From a virus: a stretch of DNA of 60,237 nucleotides. The position numbers and the translations under genes were made by a program. Below are positions 58,001-60,237 of the stretch, piece after piece; position 1 is the stretch's first letter; each line of letters begins with the position of its first letter. The notes below the pieces were generated by a model. That model saw only the letters and a program-made list of their open reading frames with translations, was not told the origin of the DNA and searched no databases. The stretch is taken from IMG/VR virus record IMGVR_UViG_3300045110_000134, positions 1-60,237 of that record. One strand, written 5' to 3'.

Positions 58001-58613
58001 CGACTTTAGCTTGACCACAAACTGCGGGACGGTAACTCCGGGGAGCAACTGCAAGGCGACGGTGAATTGCACTCCCTTGCTGGGTCACATCGGATCACTC
58101 ACGGCCTCGGTGGTCTTCACTGACAACGCAGCCGGCAGCCCTCGCAGTGCTGCACTGACTTGTACAGCGTTCGATGGCCAGCCAATCATCACGCTCGGCA
58201 TCTCAAAGATTGATTTTGGGAATCAGACGGTTGGGACAACCAGCAACCCGCTGACATTCATCGTCTCCAATACGGGACAGGCCACAGCTTCAGGGCTGGC
58301 TATCACGACCTCGGGAGACTTTGCGGTAAGCGGAGCATGTGGGGCAACGCTGGCAGCCGGCGCGAACTGCTCCGAACAGGTAACCTTCACTCCACTGATT
58401 CTTTGTGGCCAGTTCGATCCAAACAATCCGGCGACCTGCATCAGCAACGTGCATCTCGGGCAGATTTCCGTGGTCTCGAACACGTCGAACAGTCCGCAGA
58501 TAATCACGCTGCAAGGTACAGCGGTTCCAGTTCCGCCTCCACCTGGGCCAGTGAAAGTCACAATGGGCGGCGTCCTGCACTTAGGTGGTCATCTTGTAGC
58601 GGGGGTTCAATAA
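52092..58613 (+). CDS. Giant secreted-type protein: beta-helices, ASH array and GH16-like domain
   Basis: A 2173-residue protein, TTG start (TTGA overlap), signal peptide 1-19 (MIQRAILAAALLASPLSAQ). Order: parallel beta-helix 1 (~20-440); ASH/choice-of-anchor-D domains (~449-826); GH16-like glucanase domain (~828-1051) with YTEIDSPEV holding E944, D946, E949 (E-x-D-x-x-E) plus GTYRWSTRM, FHLYQFKW and PMMNLWGTN; ASH remainder (~1053-1104); another ASH; beta-helix 2 (~1199-1575); five more ASH domains (to ~2150). The GH16 and second helix both sit inside ASH domains. Likely a polysaccharide-degrading adhesin or fibre. Confidence 0.8.
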   Translation: MIQRAILAAALLASPLSAQLFVSPTGSSTSNCTSAAPCTIARADVVATPGVTINVAPGNYTGGIVTHTAGTANSRIVWLSTTKWGAKLVGVGSQFGVWAVWGSFVDINGFDMTTNGSFGTCLGIIGLQQTPSPAVGVHIIGNNCHDIENNPATSGTCVPTGAFSDGTGGSDDWFIGNVIRHAGWPDPTTGSHCIDVHGIYTTGVRQVLENNVISGVSGWGIQMRNSGDLTSGYCCNVISGNTIFNNNGGIVIDETGNTARAVLDFVTMSNNVVVNNGPGSGLGGSGTWGVNYFHLTGKNWVVNNNLIYGNKGPGGIAGDQAHHGQLCGQNASGGTPVVGVAITGTDGNGDAGGCPQNLPRTDSGGATATFINFQTDTNTAPAASYDVNNYKLNGSTPTRAIQGGASPTSCAIPPGLTPCAPPVDFAGTVRTLPYDIGAWAFTSGGVPIVNFSPSPLNFGTIPVSTSQALTATLANTGAAVLNITASTIAGTNQADYKITSKTCGATLGAGSNCTFLITFTPSAAGVRSASLTLTTNAAGSPQQLPLTGTGGTVGVTFNPTSLTFGVTAPGSCSANQTYTVSSTGTTALALNGATFTGANSGEFAFGGTGTCNQPGSVPPGGSCTISIKFCPASGGSKSATVSQSTNAPGSPQLEPLSGTGGTSTATLLPATFAYGNVQVGTSLSHNFVFTNTGTLTLTGISVSITGATGSYTQTNNCPASLAPAGNCTIAAVFKPATGGLLNASLNVASSAVPSPTTAALSGTGTVPATISLSPASVPFVDTLVGNFSAVTNVVATNTGASTVNISGVSVVGTNPGDFTAGECASTFTGFTDNFNTGTLSSSWQKDSGTAPQNGATNVASFSTANVDLTNGMLGLKLTQSIVGGVATSVGAEVRSTTAFGFGTYRWSTRMGSTATSPLTTGTVPTGQVSSNFILNSSTANPYTEIDSPEVTGNQPNLAQWTTWTTTSLNTSTSTAIANPELAFHLYQFKWTASSAAFSIDGTPASTITTNIPTANGNPMMNLWGTNNAGFGGAATVGTRWMFVKAFSFSPAGVSSLAPGASCAIPVYFSPQSTGTKSAILSVADSASGSPHQASLSGNGTAASPSLSPTSHDYGNQPVGSATTPFNFQWSNTGTGPMPWSVSLTGANPADFILGANSIPNPLPAGQSGLLPVSFKPTTSGARAATLNLATGAGGAATAGPCNLNATTATFAAQLAAATPGQVLCLATGNYGSFAGVAKASPGVTIAAQSGATPTMFIAIHQLVPVAAFLTFDGITFSGGDLSGPAHDLTFRNSRFSDKLNVYAGANNNACSNCPAMNNNNIVFDNDLFDMSANQSGAGGFEGRFNILGNTLPAGVTVRNSKFTTGCADGIQSVGGGGNGYTIGPGNEFFNLKQGSCGPHVDSIQFVGSSSPGPVITGNYFHDDSDGIVAFDNANSATITSNVIANVDQFAILLAGFDSVSVVSNNTVPNGDIFCGYTHQGNACQAQIRNNITGDFNQGGTTIAGSTGTNPSFFDYNLCTSSCAIPGALPTPISAGAHSLSGTATFVGGASPTTYAGYLLTSGSIGHNAGSDGKDMGIAPNQGGTLSTASLTGTGVVTAPAVCLSTTSVDFGNQPVNSTSNATPIVVTNCGTAALTSVVVTPTGNFTQTNDFSVSVAVGGHFTIQGKFAPLSAGALTGNFSIASNAASSPNVVSLKGFGTQSGATISPGSISFGHITVGQQSSPTQVTVTNTSNITLPVSATTITGTGATQFVSGSCPANLAAGGSCQYSVVFAPQGALAFTATLNQAFGNGVATQTIPLSGTGDAPVPTLSLTPSSLDYGNVQQGTPSQVKTITLLNTSLTSLTLTSVLPTGANAADVAVTSHCGATPVTIAAGTQCTVDVTVTPSTTSAETAAVTFTSNAASSPDSVGITVTGTAVPVPRVLLSPSSLSFSPPSIQTTTVSAAQDVVANNIGNANLLVSNVALAGANQADFSLTTNCGTVTPGSNCKATVNCTPLLGHIGSLTASVVFTDNAAGSPRSAALTCTAFDGQPIITLGISKIDFGNQTVGTTSNPLTFIVSNTGQATASGLAITTSGDFAVSGACGATLAAGANCSEQVTFTPLILCGQFDPNNPATCISNVHLGQISVVSNTSNSPQIITLQGTAVPVPPPPGPVKVTMGGVLHLGGHLVAGVQ

Positions 58614-59110
58614 TGGACATCAAGGTTGGGGCGCTATGGCTGAATCCAACGTTTTTACTGTTCTGCATGTTCTACCTCGGAGTGTTCCTGCGCTTCTTCG
58701 TGCGCTCAGTAAAGGCTGTACGCAGTCCCTTACGTAGTTACCCTACCCGCTTCTCCTTTTTCAAAACCAACTGGGACATCTTTTTAATCCGGACTGTGCT
58801 GTTCAATACACCTTTGTTTGTGTTGTGGCTTTATCATCCTGACCTGGCGGTAAAGGGCCTGCTGTGGATGCATGTCCCGGAGGGGATTGCGACGTGGGTG
58901 ATTGTTCCGCCGACCATCCTTTCGGCCGGTGGATTCGGGACGGTCGTAGACCTGGCGATTGACCAGGTACAAATCAGGATCGCCACGAACCCGCCTACGT
59001 GGTTACCTGACCAGCTGAAGGGAGAAATTCCTTCCTACGATGCCAGCGCGGTTGACATCAGCAAGATGGCGGATAAACGTGTAGAAGCACCCCAAAAAGG
59101 AGACGACTAA
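58613..59110 (+). CDS. Multi-span membrane protein (holin-associated)
   Basis: A 165-residue protein sharing one base with the previous stop (TAATG). Spans: LNPTFLLFCMFYLGVFLRFF (~11-30), WDIFLIRTVLFNTPLFVLWL (~53-72) and a weaker GIATWVIVPPTILSAGG (~89-105), then a soluble tail. It opens the lysis block. Could act with the next gene as a holin pair; sequence alone cannot say. Confidence 0.6.
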   Translation: MDIKVGALWLNPTFLLFCMFYLGVFLRFFVRSVKAVRSPLRSYPTRFSFFKTNWDIFLIRTVLFNTPLFVLWLYHPDLAVKGLLWMHVPEGIATWVIVPPTILSAGGFGTVVDLAIDQVQIRIATNPPTWLPDQLKGEIPSYDASAVDISKMADKRVEAPQKGDD

Positions 59111-59338
59111 ATGATCTACCTACTGGCTGATTCTCTCGGAGCGTTCAACTTCTTCCACTTTATTTTTGGGTTCATTCTTGTTTGTTGCGCTATTGCCATC
59201 GTCATCATCCTGGTGAAATGGCTGGCGGGGCTGGCAGGGGTAACAATTCCTCCTCCCCTCATGCTGGTTGGAGGCATCTTAATGTTCGTGCTCCTGCTCA
59301 TGCTTTTATTGAATTACTCAGGTTTACGCATTTGGTAG
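59111..59338 (+). CDS. Two-span holin-like protein
   Basis: A 75-residue protein abutting its neighbour: spans FHFIFGFILVCCAIAIVIIL and PPLMLVGGILMFVLLLMLLL with a short loop. Size, two spans and position before the endolysin are what a small class II holin would show. Confidence 0.65.
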   Translation: MIYLLADSLGAFNFFHFIFGFILVCCAIAIVIILVKWLAGLAGVTIPPPLMLVGGILMFVLLLMLLLNYSGLRIW

Positions 59339-59359
59339 TCTGGAAAAGAGGATTTTGAT

Positions 59360-59587
59360 GTGGTGGAAGTATCTAACGGGGAGTTTAACGAGTGGTTACG
59401 TCTTGCAATTGCTGGGCTCGCTGTTATTGCTTGGTATCTGTTTAGACGTGCTGTGGCACAACTGGATGAGGACCAAAAGGAGACGGCGAGAGAAGTTACA
59501 AAACTTAGAGATCTTGTCATGCAACTACTTACCCGAGATCGACTCCGCCGTCTTGCAGACTACGAGAGAGACGAGCGGGACCAATAA
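59360..59587 (+). CDS. Single-span protein with coiled-coil tail, holin or antiholin-like
   Basis: A 75-residue protein with GTG start and AGAGGA site: span LRLAIAGLAVIAWYLFRRAV (~13-32) followed by a charged helix (DEDQKETAREVTKLRDLVMQ). Such span-plus-helix proteins lie in phage lysis cassettes as holins or inner spanins. Another frame over the same bases also encodes a hydrophobic peptide but lacks a good lipobox. Confidence 0.6.
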   Translation: MVEVSNGEFNEWLRLAIAGLAVIAWYLFRRAVAQLDEDQKETAREVTKLRDLVMQLLTRDRLRRLADYERDERDQ

Positions 59588-59609
59588 GAAAGGGCTCCTG
59601 CACTAGAAA

Positions 59610-60098
59610 ATGGACGCTATTTCGGAGGCAAGGCTGCGAGAAGTTCATCCCCAACTCGCAAGAAAGATAAGACAAATGGCCGACGTTGTTGCTCTCGATC
59701 GGCCTCCTGTAACTCTGCGGGTGACGCAGGGACTCCGGACTTGGATGGAGCAAGAACGGCTTTTCGCCCAAGGCCGCAGCGCACCTGGAAAAATAGTGAC
59801 CAATGCCGAACCTGGGCATAGCTGGCATCAATTCGGGCTTGCAGTTGACGTAGTTCCACTCGGTCTTGACGGTCAGCCTGACTGGAATACAGAACATCCC
59901 ATATGGCGGCGGCTAGTTGCCGTTGGGACTGGCCTAGGGCTTGTAGAAGGCGCCCAATTTCGTTCATTTCCGGACTACCCCCATTTCCAGTTAACGGGTA
60001 AACTCCCTGTGTCCCCTGATATTGAAGTTAGAGAGTCATTCGGTCAATCAGGTATCCAAGGTATCTGGAAAGAAACTGGTTTGGAGGAGAGCGCATGA
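59610..60098 (+). CDS. M15-family peptidoglycan peptidase (endolysin)
   Basis: A 162-residue VanY/L-Ala-D-Glu-type peptidase. Zinc residues H73 and D80 in SWHQFGLAVD (S-x-H-x3-G-x-A-x-D motif) and H125 in DYPHFQL; the catalytic Glu would lie near the last strand. It cuts peptide cross-links of the cell wall at the end of infection. It follows three holin-like genes. Start ATG 59610, stop overlaps the next gene as ATGA. No cell-wall-binding domain is present. Confidence 0.9.
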   Translation: MDAISEARLREVHPQLARKIRQMADVVALDRPPVTLRVTQGLRTWMEQERLFAQGRSAPGKIVTNAEPGHSWHQFGLAVDVVPLGLDGQPDWNTEHPIWRRLVAVGTGLGLVEGAQFRSFPDYPHFQLTGKLPVSPDIEVRESFGQSGIQGIWKETGLEESA

Positions 60099-60237
60099 GT
60101 TTTATAGGTTTTCTGAAAACAGTAGGACGTGATTTCAAGAAGGGTCTGAACTTTATCCTTCCGTGGGCAGAAGGCGCTGGCGAAGTAGCGGTGCGCCTCT
60201 TTGCTCCTAGCCTTGGGCCGTTGTTTAACTCAACCGT
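60095..60237 (+). CDS. Small protein across the genome join (5' part)
   Basis: The start (ATG 60095, ATGA overlap with the endolysin stop) and first part of the gene that continues at base 1. Bases 60111-60237 duplicate 1-127, so the true gene is 60095-60110 followed by 1-365 (126 residues). Not a separate gene. Confidence 0.85.
   Translation, partial: MSFIGFLKTVGRDFKKGLNFILPWAEGAGEVAVRLFAPSLGPLFNST
60111..60237. repeat. Right copy of 127-bp terminal direct repeat
   Basis: Identical to bases 1-127; marks the point where the circle closes. Confidence 0.95.

Noticed and set aside
59355-59606. Overlapping frame suggesting an embedded Rz/Rz1-type spanin pair
   Set aside because: The hydrophobic peptide ends LLGIC, which lacks the small residue required before a lipobox Cys, and the rest looks like overprint.
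1-60237. Integrase, excisionase, CI-type repressor, tRNA or CRISPR array
   Set aside because: Searched by eye for tyrosine/serine recombinase motifs, T-arm sequences and regular direct repeats; none were found. Profile searches could still reveal divergent ones.

Overview
The window is a complete, circularly closed genome of a tailed double-stranded DNA phage, unit length about 60,110 bp. The first 127 bases are repeated exactly at the end, and one gene runs across the join. The terminase, the large portal protein, a gp4-like adaptor, a large tail-nozzle-like protein and three candidate ejection proteins, with no tape-measure or sheath gene, point to a short-tailed (podovirus-like) virion. 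The host is inferred, not seen. Many ASH/choice-of-anchor-D, Ig-like and secreted beta-helix domains, and a mid-50s percent GC judged by eye, recall Acidobacteriota (Terriglobia). I see no integrase, recognisable CI-type repressor, DNA polymerase, tRNA or CRISPR array.

Layout. (1) A rightward late block starts near 32.07 kb and runs through the end of the window and across the join to about 12.5 kb. In order it holds small early/late proteins, an Acb2-like cyclic-nucleotide sponge, a RyR-domain protein, candidate small terminase, large terminase, portal, scaffold, major capsid, decoration-type proteins, adaptor, five consecutive signal-peptide-bearing fibre or adhesin-like proteins (47.05-58.61 kb), membrane/holin-like proteins and an M15 endolysin. 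After the join come further neck/tail proteins, a tail-nozzle-like protein, ejection proteins and a PD-(D/E)XK-like protein with a possible iron-sulfur cysteine set. (2) A leftward operon from 23.29 to 12.45 kb carries small DNA-binding and zinc proteins, a RecB-like exonuclease paired with a Bet annealase, and then a glycan cassette: GT4, GT-A, GNAT, SDR, DegT aminotransferase and GT2. (3) A short rightward operon at 24.0-25.76 kb encodes replication-type proteins and an HNH protein. A single nuclease-like gene lies at 26.04-26.54 kb. (4) A second leftward operon from 31.37 to 26.54 kb begins with a DUF932 protein and continues with small Cys-rich and membrane proteins.

Control regions. The 23.29-24.0 kb gap holds three TGTGGA repeats phased at 11 bp, an AT-rich tract, stem-loops, back-to-back TTGACA hexamers and a TTATACACA DnaA-type box, so it is an origin/divergent-promoter candidate. 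The 31.37-32.07 kb gap holds a 14-bp palindrome in the spacer of a TTGACA promoter on one side and an array of GGTAACC repeats around another TTGACA on the other. A 34.14-34.33 kb gap can fold into several long helices with a 7-bp pseudoknot and is proposed as an undescribed structured RNA.

How it fits together. The phage probably borrows the host replisome through its own initiator/loader-like proteins and recombines with Bet plus exonuclease. It may disarm cyclic-nucleotide immunity with the Acb2-like protein and remodel surface sugars or its own virion with the glycan cassette. It probably meets a polysaccharide-coated host with a 2173-residue protein carrying a GH16-type domain and two beta-helices. 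Genes are packed tightly: stop and start codons commonly overlap as ATGA, GTGA or TTGA, and these overlaps decided many of the starts given here.
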